Assembly (NCBI GenBank): GCA_023230265.1
Contig: JALNXR010000024.1
Coordinates: forward strand, 1 to 14,504
Direction: 5' to 3'
DNA from: Bacteroidales bacterium
GTDB lineage: Bacteria > Bacteroidota > Bacteroidia > Bacteroidales > UBA932
Length of the DNA: 14,504 bases
This document shows positions 7,823 through 14,504 of this stretch, piece after piece. The notes below the pieces were generated by a model. It saw nothing but the letters and a program-made list of their open reading frames with translations. It had not been told where the DNA came from and ran no database searches. The stretch's first letter is position 1. Every line of letters begins with the position of its first letter. Made by a program: the position numbers and the translations under genes.

Positions 7823-8419
7823 TTAAAAAAGCAGTGCAACTGACAACTGAAATCCCTGAAGGGTAGCGTTTTTATATGTTTCTGCCTGATCCCACTGAGC
7901 TCCTGCACTCTGCAGTTTCCCAAGACCCCAGTTATACTTTCCTACAATCTGTAGCTTCCAGATATCAATCCCGGCTCCCAGACCAATTCCGTAGTCAAAG
8001 CGGTTTATATCATCAAATGGCTGATCTTCCAGTCTGGTGTTGTTTTTCATAACATAGGACACAAAAGGGCTGGCCAGTATAAAAGGTCTGAACAGCAAAA
8101 GATCCGCCCCAAGCTGTAAGTTAATGGGCAAAGTAAGATAATCAATGTTCACCTCATTCGCAGGGTCGTTCTCAAGAGTTGTTCTCACTGTAGAGTAAAG
8201 TAGTTCTGGTTGTATAGCCAGACCAATAAAGGGAACCTTCATCTGAAGAGCCAGTCCGAAATGGTAGCCGGTCTGATTATTCCAGGTGTTTTCCAGATTG
8301 CTGGAAACATTTGACATATTCGCAAAACCGAGCCCTCCCTTGATACCGAACCTCACCTGTGAGAAGGTGGTTGTTGCGGAGAGAAGGACAAGAGTTAACA
8401 GAAGTGCATACTTTTTCAT
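7823..8419 (-). CDS. outer-membrane beta-barrel protein (PorT-like / PF13568 type)
   Basis: The 198-residue protein has a clear signal peptide (MKKYALLLTLVLLSATTTFS, cut before Q21) followed by alternating hydrophobic and polar strands such as FGIKGGLGFANMS, YHFGLALQMKVP, FIGLAIQPELLYS, NLQLGADLLLF, YGIGLGAGIDI and LQIVGKYNWGLG. It ends in phenylalanine (LSVALLF), a common signal for outer-membrane barrel assembly. The size suits an eight-stranded barrel. This is the pattern of Bacteroidetes outer-membrane beta-barrel (porin family) proteins. Whether it is a channel, an adhesin or a structural protein cannot be told. The gene starts 6 nt after the thioredoxin stop, so the two are probably read from the same message. 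Confidence 0.85.
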   Translation of the reverse strand: MKKYALLLTLVLLSATTTFSQVRFGIKGGLGFANMSNVSSNLENTWNNQTGYHFGLALQMKVPFIGLAIQPELLYSTVRTTLENDPANEVNIDYLTLPINLQLGADLLLFRPFILASPFVSYVMKNNTRLEDQPFDDINRFDYGIGLGAGIDIWKLQIVGKYNWGLGKLQSAGAQWDQAETYKNATLQGFQLSVALLF

Positions 8420-8425
8420 TTGTTT

Positions 8426-8743
8426 TTACATTAATGCATTAATCTTTGCGATTATTGCTGATTTAGTTGTAGCTCCGACTATCTTATCCTTTAGCTCACC
8501 GTTTTTAAAGAAAAGAATTGTCGGGATATTCCGTATTCCGTATTTAACCGGTACCTGAGAACTAGAATCAACATCACACTTTGTGATTACGGCTTTCCCC
8601 TCAAGTTCTGTTGCAAGTTCTTCAACTATAGGGGATATCATTCTGCAGGGGCCACACCATGTTGCCCAGAAATCAACCAGAACAGGTTTGTCCGAATTTA
8701 AAACCACTTGTGTAAAATTTGAATCATTTACTGCTATCGCCAT
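8426..8743 (-). CDS. trxA: thioredoxin
   Basis: This is a 105-residue cytoplasmic thioredoxin with the active site WCGPC (C30, C33), the FWATWCGPC context, the buried D24 of VLVDFWA, the cis-proline P74 in RNIPTILFF and the C-terminal GATTK segment. No signal peptide is present, so it acts in the cytosol, reducing disulfides with electrons from thioredoxin reductase (not in this window). Length and motifs are entirely standard. An additional cysteine (C56) lies outside the active site. It is the first gene of the cluster trx, barrel protein, LOG, prenyl synthase, with a 75-bp AT-rich gap upstream that carries a weak promoter candidate. Confidence 0.98.
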   Translation of the reverse strand: MAIAVNDSNFTQVVLNSDKPVLVDFWATWCGPCRMISPIVEELATELEGKAVITKCDVDSSSQVPVKYGIRNIPTILFFKNGELKDKIVGATTKSAIIAKINALM

Positions 8744-8781
8744 AATATTATAAAGTTATTAATTAATTAAAACTCTTTTTA

Positions 8782-8810
8782 CAATGCTAAAATAATACCA
8801 TTTTTTCAAA
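8782..8810 (-). promoter_or_regulatory. weak predicted promoter for the thioredoxin-led operon
   Basis: In the 75-bp gap between the serine dehydratase stop and thioredoxin, the minus strand reads TTTG (8810-8807), 17 bp, then TAGCATTG (8789-8782), one mismatch from TAnnTTTG. The leader would be about 30 nt. Spacing is at the short end and the second element is imperfect, so this is only a candidate. I see no GC-rich hairpin with a U-tract terminating the serine dehydratase message in this gap, so some read-through from the efflux operon is possible. Confidence 0.3.
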
Positions 8811-8818
8811 AATCCTAT

Positions 8819-10015
8819 TTATTTACGCATCAAACCGGCCAGACCTCCGCTGGCAGTCTCCTTATAAAGGTGAGGAAGATCGTGTCCTGTTCTCTTCATC
8901 GCCTCCACAACTGTGTCAAAACTCACCAGATGCTTGCCGTCAGAAAGAAGAGAATACATATTTGCATCCACTGCGCGTGTAGCACCAAACGCATTTCTCT
9001 CTATACATGGAATTTGTACCAATCCGCATACCGGATCACAGGTAAGACCCAGAAAATGCTCAATCCCGATTGATGCAGCATACTCAACCTGTGCCGGTGT
9101 TCCTCCGAACAGTTGAACCCCGGCTCCGGAAGCCATTGCACATGCAGAACCTATCTCTCCCTGGCATCCCACTTCTGCTCCGGAGATTGATGCATTTGTC
9201 TTGATAATATTCCCGATTATTCCGGCGGTAGCCAGTGCTCTTATAATCCGTTTATCACTAAAGTCGTAAAATGACTTGTTAAGATACAGGACTGCAGGAA
9301 TTACTCCTGAAGAGCCGCATGTAGGGGCTGTGACAACCTTGCCACCAGATGCATTCTCCTCAGCAACGGCAAGAGCATAGGCAAAGGTCATACTTCTTCT
9401 CTGCATGGAGCCCTGATACCCCTTTGCTTTTATGTAAAAAGAGGAGGCCTTTCTTTGAAGATTCAAACCTCCGGGGAGAACCCCTTCATTTTCAAGGCCT
9501 CTCTCTACAGCATCCTTCATAACATTCCATACCTCCTCAAGATAGTCCCATATATCAGGGGATTCATACTCCTGAACATACTCCCAGAAAGTTCTGCCGT
9601 GTTTCTGGCACCATTCCAGGATTGTGGACATCTTTCTGTGAGGGTAGACCACGTCAAGACTCTTCCTTTTTCCGGAGTCGCTCAGATCCCCTCCTCCAAT
9701 ACTGAATGTTGTCCATTCTCCGGTTTTATTACCCTGCTGATCAAAGGCTTCAAATCTGATTCCATTGGGATGTTGCGGTAAAAAGGTCTCAGGCAACCAT
9801 ATGATTTCTGTTTCGGCTACTCCAAGTTGCTCCTTAACAGCCACATCTGTCATGTGGCCTCGCCCGGTAGCTGCAAGACTACCGTACAATGTCACCTTAA
9901 AAGAAGAGGCAGTCCCCTGCCTCTTCTTAAAAATCTCTGCGGCTCTGGAAGGGGCCATTGTGTGGCTGCTGGAAGGCCCCCTGCCGATTTTAAAAATTTC
10001 TTTAATACTCTCCAT
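8819..10015 (-). CDS. sdaA: L-serine dehydratase (L-serine ammonia-lyase), single-chain iron-sulfur type
   Basis: This enzyme deaminates L-serine to pyruvate and ammonia using a [4Fe-4S] cluster. From the ATG at 10015 the protein has 398 residues, the usual size for the single-chain form with the beta domain first (SIKEIFKIGRGPSSSHTM, residues 3-20) and the alpha domain after about residue 185. Cluster ligands C284 (GCQGE), C326 (TCDP) and C337 (PCIERN) are present with the same mutual spacing as C343, C385 and C396 of the Legionella enzyme. C233 in APTCGSSG and C292 are also conserved-looking. The C-terminus ends ASGGLAGLMRK and lacks the terminal cysteine that caps the cluster in the Legionella protein. 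A longer start at 10045 would add ten residues inside the upstream gene and is not favoured; the ATG at 10015 lies 1 nt after that gene's stop, implying translational coupling. Confidence 0.96.
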   Translation of the reverse strand: MESIKEIFKIGRGPSSSHTMAPSRAAEIFKKRQGTASSFKVTLYGSLAATGRGHMTDVAVKEQLGVAETEIIWLPETFLPQHPNGIRFEAFDQQGNKTGEWTTFSIGGGDLSDSGKRKSLDVVYPHRKMSTILEWCQKHGRTFWEYVQEYESPDIWDYLEEVWNVMKDAVERGLENEGVLPGGLNLQRKASSFYIKAKGYQGSMQRRSMTFAYALAVAEENASGGKVVTAPTCGSSGVIPAVLYLNKSFYDFSDKRIIRALATAGIIGNIIKTNASISGAEVGCQGEIGSACAMASGAGVQLFGGTPAQVEYAASIGIEHFLGLTCDPVCGLVQIPCIERNAFGATRAVDANMYSLLSDGKHLVSFDTVVEAMKRTGHDLPHLYKETASGGLAGLMRK

Positions 10016-10016
10016 C

Positions 10017-10310
10017 TCAAATAACAGGTTGAGAGTCCCACACAAATGCCCTTAGCCCCTGTTTTTCCGCTTCATCGTTAATTTTTTGCAGTTCTTTAAG
10101 CAGCAGTTGTAATTTTTCCTCCTCCATAATTGCAAGGGTGGCCATATTCTTGGAAGGCCAGGCGTGTGTTCCGTAGTGGGGTTCCCCTTTAAAGGTCCCC
10201 CTCCCCTGAACATCTTCCCATTTGGTAAACCCCCTGACATTGCATTTATCCAGAGCTTCCATTATCAACAGGTTGTGAGCCTGATTGTATACTATCATCA
10301 ATGCTTTCAT
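10017..10310 (-). CDS. PG0541-family transporter-associated protein, PII-like
   Basis: This 97-residue cytoplasmic protein starts MKALMIVYNQA and has a pattern close to PII-like proteins: a beta strand (ALMIVYNQ), a helix (NLLIMEALDKCNV), a second strand (GFTKWEDVQG), a QGRGTFKGE turn (35-43) resembling the GFGRQKG region of PII, a short T-loop-like stretch (PHYGTHAWPSKN), a strand (MATLAIMEEE), a long helix (KLQLLLKELQKINDEAEKQ) and a last strand (LRAFVWDS). I recall the family as the protein following the RND permease in Porphyromonas gingivalis (PG0541 after PG0540), and the same order is seen here. PII-like proteins usually bind small ligands and adjust transporters or enzymes; a role in sensing for the pump is inferred, and neither ligand nor partner is known. 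Its gene lies 107 nt after the permease gene, behind a large inverted repeat, and 1 nt before serine dehydratase. Confidence 0.8.
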   Translation of the reverse strand: MKALMIVYNQAHNLLIMEALDKCNVRGFTKWEDVQGRGTFKGEPHYGTHAWPSKNMATLAIMEEEKLQLLLKELQKINDEAEKQGLRAFVWDSQPVI

Positions 10311-10351
10311 ACGATTATTTTTTATTTTTTTAGGGTCGTATGGAACTCTCG

Positions 10352-10404
10352 ATGAAATAATTTAATCATACACTTGGGTGTAATAATTGATTAAATTATT
10401 TCAT
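10352..10404. repeat. perfect 17-bp inverted repeat with a nested hairpin between permease and PII-like genes
   Basis: The left arm ATGAAATAATTTAATCA (10352-10368) is matched exactly by its reverse complement at 10388-10404. Between them TACAC (10369-10373) and GTGTA (10378-10382) form a second 5-bp stem closing a TTGG tetraloop, with ATAAT (10383-10387) left as a bulge. In the minus-strand RNA this would be one long hairpin beginning 13 nt after the permease stop and ending 41 nt before the ATG of the PII-like gene. The outer stem is almost all A-T and no U-tract follows, so it is not a standard intrinsic terminator. It could be an mRNA-stability element, an attenuator, or an operator for a dimeric regulator. 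Confidence 0.9.
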
Positions 10405-10417
10405 GTTCGTTTCATAC

Positions 10418-13400
10418 TTATGCTTTATTAATAATTATATCCCTGCGACGTCCTTTTTTTCTTATCTTCCTTATGTTCCTTGCATGGAAAGATGCATATA
10501 TGGTAGGTATAACAATAAGAGTCAATATCGTCGAAACAGTGAGACCGCCAATAATTGAAATCCCCATAGGCTGCCAGATCTCTGATCCCTCTCCTATTCC
10601 CATTGCCATAGGCACCATACCAAGGATTGTTGTCAAAGTGGTCATAAGAACCGGACGAAGACGGGATTTACCACCCAATACAACAGCTCTTTTTATAGAA
10701 ATTCCTCTCTCAATATTCAGATTAATGTAGTCAATAAGTACAATACCATTCTTTACTACAATACCGACAAGCATAATAGCCCCAATAAGTGCAATAAGAC
10801 TGAGCGATGTGCCTGTAATCCAGAGTGCGATAAACACACCTGTAAAGGCAAACGGGAGAGAGAACATAATAATAAAGGGATCTCTGAGAGACTCAAACTG
10901 TGCCGCCATCACAATATATGTCAGCATGACCACAAGCAGAAGAAGGGTAAACATATCCGCAAATGACTCCTTCTGATCCTCTACAGATCCTGAAACCTGA
11001 ACATTAATCTGAGGTGGTATATCAAGTTTTTTCAACTCTTTATTCACCTCCTCTGTAATGTCCCCCAGGGCTCTCTTGTAAATATTTCCCGTCACTTTTA
11101 TCACTCTCTCTCTGTCAATATGCTCTATTGCAGGTGGCGAGAAACTTTCAACCACATTTCCCACTTCAGAAAGGCGAACACCCTTACCCTGAGAGTTGTA
11201 AAGCATAATATTCTTAACGTCTTCAATCTCTGTTCTGTATTTTCCGTCGCTTCTGACAACAATGTCATATTCCTCACCCTCCTCTCTTAAAAGCGATGCG
11301 GTTACACCGTTAATTCTGTTCCTTACAACAGTTGCTGCACCTGCAAGAGTCAGACCGTTCATTGCGAGCTTCTCCCTGTTGAAGACAACCTGGAGCTGAG
11401 GTGAATAGTCTTCTCTGCTCAAAGCAACATCCCTGATACCTTTTGTGTTTTTCAGAATATCCCTGACCATCCCTGCCGTCATTTCTGCATCCTGCATATC
11501 GTAGCCTACTACATTAACCTGGAAGGTTGATCCTCCCATGCCCATACCCATACCGCTTCCTCCGGGTATTACATTAAAACGGTAAATCTCAGGAATTGCT
11601 TCAAGATCCTTTCTCATCAAATCCCCTATTTCAAAAATACTCCTGTCTCTTTCAGATGATTTGGTGAGTTTTATGGTGTAAGAGATAAGATGTGTACCGG
11701 AGGCACTCATAGCCATAAAAATATTGCTTCCGTCAGAAGGCCCCATTGATGACTGAATTGTTGTAACCTCAGGATATTTTACTGACCAGTCTTTATATAT
11801 AAGATCATTGAGTTTCCGGGTCTGTTCCATTCTTGTCCCTACCGGTAGTTCAACACTTACATTAATGGTCCCGTTATCTGATTCAGGGAAAAAGTCGGTT
11901 TTCACAATTCCCAGTAAAAGTAATGATGCTGCAAAAATCAATATAGCACCCGTGAGTACTCTTGTCCTGTGCCGCAATGCTCTCTCGAGCATCTTTGCAT
12001 AGAATACATCTATTGCATCGAGAATTTTTTCAATGGCAGCCGTAATTTTATTTGTGCGTTTCTCACCTTTTTTTTGCTGCTTAAGCATTCTTGCACTGAG
12101 CATAGGAGTAAGGGTAAGAGCAACCAGAAGAGATACCGATATAATTATTGTCACAATCCATCCAAGTTGCTTAAACATAATCCCGGCAAGGCCGGAAACC
12201 ATTGTAAGGGGGAAGAACACAGCAATAATCGTCAGGGTAGAAGCCATTACAGCTACCGCAACTTCATTTGTTGCATAAATTGCCGCATCCCTGGGTTTGC
12301 TGCCTCTCTCAATATGTGTCGTGATGTTTTCCAATACAACTATTGCATCATCCACAACCATACCGATTGCTATAGACAATGAACTCAACGATATAATATT
12401 CAATGAATTTCCTGTTATCATAAGATAAATGAAAGCGGCTACAAGAGATACAGGAATTGACAATATAATTATTAGAGAAGCTCTCCACCTTCCAAGGAAA
12501 AAGAGAACCACCAGCATTACAAAGAGACCTGCCAGCAGTACAGTCTCTGTCAGAGACCCGATGCTGTCTTTCACAAATTCCGAGGTATCAAGCACTGTTT
12601 CAATCTGAATATCAGGAGGAAGAGAGGCTTTTATCTCCGGCATTGCCTTATTGATGCGGTTAACAACATCCACAACATTGGCTCCGGACTGTTTCTGGAT
12701 AACCAATGAAGCACTTCTGAGCCCGTTAGTCTTTACCTCAGTAACCCTCTCTTTGAGTGTGTCCTTAATTGTTGCGACATCTCCCAACAGGACATTCCTT
12801 CCCATATAACTGCCAATTACCATGCTTTCAAGCTGGCTGCTCTCTTCTAGTTCGCCCTCCACTCTCACAGAATAGGTCTCTGTTCCAATATCCATACTCC
12901 CCGCAGGAATATTTCTGTTGTCCATTCCTATAAGGGCAGCAATCTGTTCGTCAGTTATTTTATAGGCATCTGTTTTCCTGGGATCGGTAAGAATCTGTAT
13001 CTCTCTTTCGGGTGCACCGCCAATATTTGATGCAGCAACCCCTTTGATTCTGTTTATGGGATTAGCCACCTTCTCTTCCAGAATTTTGTATAAATTCTGA
13101 GGACTCCCTGATGTCCTTGCAGACAAAAAGAGGACAGGCATCATCTCTGTGCTGAACTTGAAAACCACCGGAGATTCAGCTCCTTCGGGCAGGTTGTTTC
13201 TTTGCATATCCAGCACTGACCTGATATCGTTCACAACCTCATCCATATTGGTCCCGTACTCAAATTCAAGAGTTATCAGAGAAACGTTGTCCTTAGATGT
13301 GGATGTAATCTCTTTCAGGTCTGTTACCGTACTGAGTGAGGTTTCAAGATTCTTTGTAATGTTAAGCTCAATATCTGCGGCACTTGCCCCTGGGTAGGTG

Positions 13401-13546
13401 GTCATAACACTGGCCATATTCAACTCAATATCGGGGTACAGATCAACCGACAGTCTTGAGAAGGAGAAAAGCCCGAAAATGATTATACCTATAAATATCA
13501 GAGCCGTGGTTACCGGTTTCTTAACTGCTATTTCATATATTTTCAT
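10418..13546 (-). CDS. RND efflux pump inner-membrane permease (HAE1/AcrB-like)
   Basis: This 1042-residue protein is the proton-driven permease of a tripartite efflux pump. It has the RND architecture: TM1 near 12-30, a first periplasmic loop (about 35-335), TM2-6 (about 335-485), a TM7-like segment near 531-549, a second loop (about 550-860) and a final TM block (about 865-1020). The proton-relay residues are present: D399-D400 in GMVVDDAIVVLEN and K932 in VGIVVKNGIVLID, matching D407, D408 and K940 of AcrB. This favours the hydrophobic/amphiphilic drug-exporting HAE1 group over the CzcA heavy-metal group; actual substrates are unknown. A Met/Gly-rich tract sits at 661-672. The gene follows the adaptor by 12 nt. 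The P. gingivalis counterpart by order is PG0540 (XepB), by recall of gene order only. Confidence 0.96.
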   Translation of the reverse strand: MKIYEIAVKKPVTTALIFIGIIIFGLFSFSRLSVDLYPDIELNMASVMTTYPGASAADIELNITKNLETSLSTVTDLKEITSTSKDNVSLITLEFEYGTNMDEVVNDIRSVLDMQRNNLPEGAESPVVFKFSTEMMPVLFLSARTSGSPQNLYKILEEKVANPINRIKGVAASNIGGAPEREIQILTDPRKTDAYKITDEQIAALIGMDNRNIPAGSMDIGTETYSVRVEGELEESSQLESMVIGSYMGRNVLLGDVATIKDTLKERVTEVKTNGLRSASLVIQKQSGANVVDVVNRINKAMPEIKASLPPDIQIETVLDTSEFVKDSIGSLTETVLLAGLFVMLVVLFFLGRWRASLIIILSIPVSLVAAFIYLMITGNSLNIISLSSLSIAIGMVVDDAIVVLENITTHIERGSKPRDAAIYATNEVAVAVMASTLTIIAVFFPLTMVSGLAGIMFKQLGWIVTIIISVSLLVALTLTPMLSARMLKQQKKGEKRTNKITAAIEKILDAIDVFYAKMLERALRHRTRVLTGAILIFAASLLLLGIVKTDFFPESDNGTINVSVELPVGTRMEQTRKLNDLIYKDWSVKYPEVTTIQSSMGPSDGSNIFMAMSASGTHLISYTIKLTKSSERDRSIFEIGDLMRKDLEAIPEIYRFNVIPGGSGMGMGMGGSTFQVNVVGYDMQDAEMTAGMVRDILKNTKGIRDVALSREDYSPQLQVVFNREKLAMNGLTLAGAATVVRNRINGVTASLLREEGEEYDIVVRSDGKYRTEIEDVKNIMLYNSQGKGVRLSEVGNVVESFSPPAIEHIDRERVIKVTGNIYKRALGDITEEVNKELKKLDIPPQINVQVSGSVEDQKESFADMFTLLLLVVMLTYIVMAAQFESLRDPFIIMFSLPFAFTGVFIALWITGTSLSLIALIGAIMLVGIVVKNGIVLIDYINLNIERGISIKRAVVLGGKSRLRPVLMTTLTTILGMVPMAMGIGEGSEIWQPMGISIIGGLTVSTILTLIVIPTIYASFHARNIRKIRKKGRRRDIIINKA

Positions 13547-13558
13547 ACCTTATTTCAA

Positions 13559-14504
13559 TTATTGTTTAAGCATGTTGTTACCTTCCACAACCTTAATCTT
13601 TGCCTGATCCACAAGTCTTGAAATACCTGCGGTCACAACCATTTGTCCTGCTTCCAGCCCGCTTTTTATTTCATAAATGTCTCCGAACCGTTTACCAGTC
13701 TCTACCTTGGTGTATCTTACAATATCCCCGTCCACGACATAAACATACCTGTCATTAGTACCGGTCTGTTTTATCACAGCCCTGTCGGATACCACTATTC
13801 TCTCTTTGCTTCCGAAATCCACCTTAGCTTTTGCGTACATACCGGGTCTTATCTCACCGGAGGAGTTGGGAATAGTAACCTGTGCCTGGAAAGTATGGGT
13901 GGCCGGATCTATTGTAGGATAAATCAGACTTACTTTGCCGTTGTATTTTTTCCCGTTATAGACATCCAGGGTTATCTCCACTGGTGTCCCCACCCTGGTC
14001 TGAGGATAAAACTCTTCTGATATATTAACCATAATCTTTACCGGGTTTATCTGCATCAGAACAAGTATGGGCATACCAGTAGCCATGTCCCCGTTGTCGA
14101 ATAATCTCTGGGTAACCACACCGTCTATTGGTGAAAGGAGTTTTGTGTTTTCACTGATGTTCCGTACACTCTCCCCGGCAACCTGCACCTGAGTCAGCAG
14201 CTGGTCGTATTGTTGTTTAGAAACACCCCCGGCTTTGTAAAGTTCTTCTGTACGTGCCAGATTTACCTTAAGGTTCTCCAGCTGAAGTCTTGCCTGTGTA
14301 TAGTTAACGCTCTCCATCTGGACAAGCAGCTGCCCCCGGGTCACTCTCTGTCCCACCTCCACGAATATCTTTTCAATTCTCTGAGCTGCTGCACTGGTTA
14401 TATTGTTTTTCACAAAAGGTTCTATGTTCCCTGTAAACTCTGCCTGTTGAGGAACCATTCTGGTTACTGCCTGTTCGGCAGTGACTTCTATAATTTTCCC
14501 GGCA
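13559..14504 (-). CDS. RND efflux periplasmic adaptor subunit (membrane fusion protein), N-terminus off the window
   Basis: The frame is open to the right edge: 314 residues are visible, so the ATG at 14458 is internal and the signal peptide or lipobox lies outside. The order of adaptor domains is clear: a first lipoyl half (AQRIEKIFVEVGQRVTRGQLLVQ), a short alpha-hairpin (QARLQLENLKVNLARTEELYKAGGVSKQQYDQLLTQ pattern, given here only as its position, about visible residues 65-112), a second lipoyl half (LLSPIDGVVTQRL), a beta-barrel region (VKIMVNISEEF to GEIRPGMYAKAKVDF) and a membrane-proximal end (GDIYEIKSGLEAGQMVVTAG). The adaptor bridges permease and outer-membrane channel. The short hairpin is typical of Bacteroidetes adaptors. 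It lies 12 nt upstream of the permease gene, and an outer-membrane factor gene is expected just beyond the window. Confidence 0.95.
   Translation of the reverse strand, partial: AGKIIEVTAEQAVTRMVPQQAEFTGNIEPFVKNNITSAAAQRIEKIFVEVGQRVTRGQLLVQMESVNYTQARLQLENLKVNLARTEELYKAGGVSKQQYDQLLTQVQVAGESVRNISENTKLLSPIDGVVTQRLFDNGDMATGMPILVLMQINPVKIMVNISEEFYPQTRVGTPVEITLDVYNGKKYNGKVSLIYPTIDPATHTFQAQVTIPNSSGEIRPGMYAKAKVDFGSKERIVVSDRAVIKQTGTNDRYVYVVDGDIVRYTKVETGKRFGDIYEIKSGLEAGQMVVTAGISRLVDQAKIKVVEGNNMLKQ

Noticed and set aside
10016..10045. Ten-residue longer start for serine dehydratase
   Set aside because: The added residues lie inside the upstream gene, and the family N-terminus (SIKEIFKIG) begins right after the ATG at 10015.
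10352..10404. Inverted repeat read as a Rho-independent terminator
   Set aside because: The outer stem has only two G-C pairs in 17 and the downstream minus-strand sequence is A-rich rather than a T-tract.
14456..14458. ATG at 14458 as the start of the adaptor protein
   Set aside because: The frame continues open to the window edge with adaptor-like sequence (KIIEVTAEQ), and starting here would leave the protein without a signal peptide or N-terminal membrane anchor.
1..14504. Mobile elements, CRISPR arrays, tRNA/rRNA genes, defence systems
   Set aside because: No transposase, integrase, regularly spaced repeats, tRNA-like cloverleaf or known defence genes were seen; the window is densely packed with conserved chromosomal genes.

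Overview
This window looks like the chromosome of a member of the Bacteroidota, most likely order Bacteroidales. The evidence is the gene families (an M16 peptidase with a signal peptide, a DUF3109 protein, a PF13568-type barrel protein, single-chain iron-sulfur serine dehydratase, and an RND pump followed by a PG0541-type small protein). AT-rich intergenic DNA with Bacteroidetes-style promoter elements (TTTG about 20 bp before TAnnTTTG) and the near absence of Shine-Dalgarno sequences agree with this. Every gap is shorter than 135 bases, and I see no tRNA, rRNA, CRISPR array, insertion sequence or phage gene.

Layout. Left block, minus strand (1-2725): a secreted TPR protein followed, with a 10-nt overlap, by a U32-family protein of the RlhA type that runs off the left edge. 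A 129-bp divergent promoter region (2726-2854) separates this from a plus-strand pair (2855-6248): a large secreted M16 zinc peptidase and, 1 nt later, a small cysteine-rich DUF3109 protein. That pair converges, with an 8-nt overlap of the 3' ends, on a minus-strand block read from about 8743 to 6241: thioredoxin, outer-membrane beta-barrel protein, LOG-family phosphoribohydrolase, and long-chain polyprenyl diphosphate synthase. All its gaps are 6-18 nt, so it is probably one operon.

Right block, minus strand (14504 to 8819): the periplasmic adaptor (N-terminus off the right edge) and inner-membrane permease of an RND efflux pump, then a 107-bp gap holding a perfect 17-bp inverted repeat with a nested hairpin, then a 97-residue protein that resembles PII-like transporter-associated proteins, then, 1 nt later, L-serine dehydratase. 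The adaptor-permease-small protein order matches, from memory, the PG0539-PG0540-PG0541 order of Porphyromonas gingivalis (the xepCAB pump region). An outer-membrane factor gene is expected just beyond the right edge.

Most genes are conserved housekeeping or envelope genes. The least explained parts are the structured DNA between pump and PII-like protein, the close coupling of that protein to serine dehydratase, and the LOG-prenyl synthase pairing.
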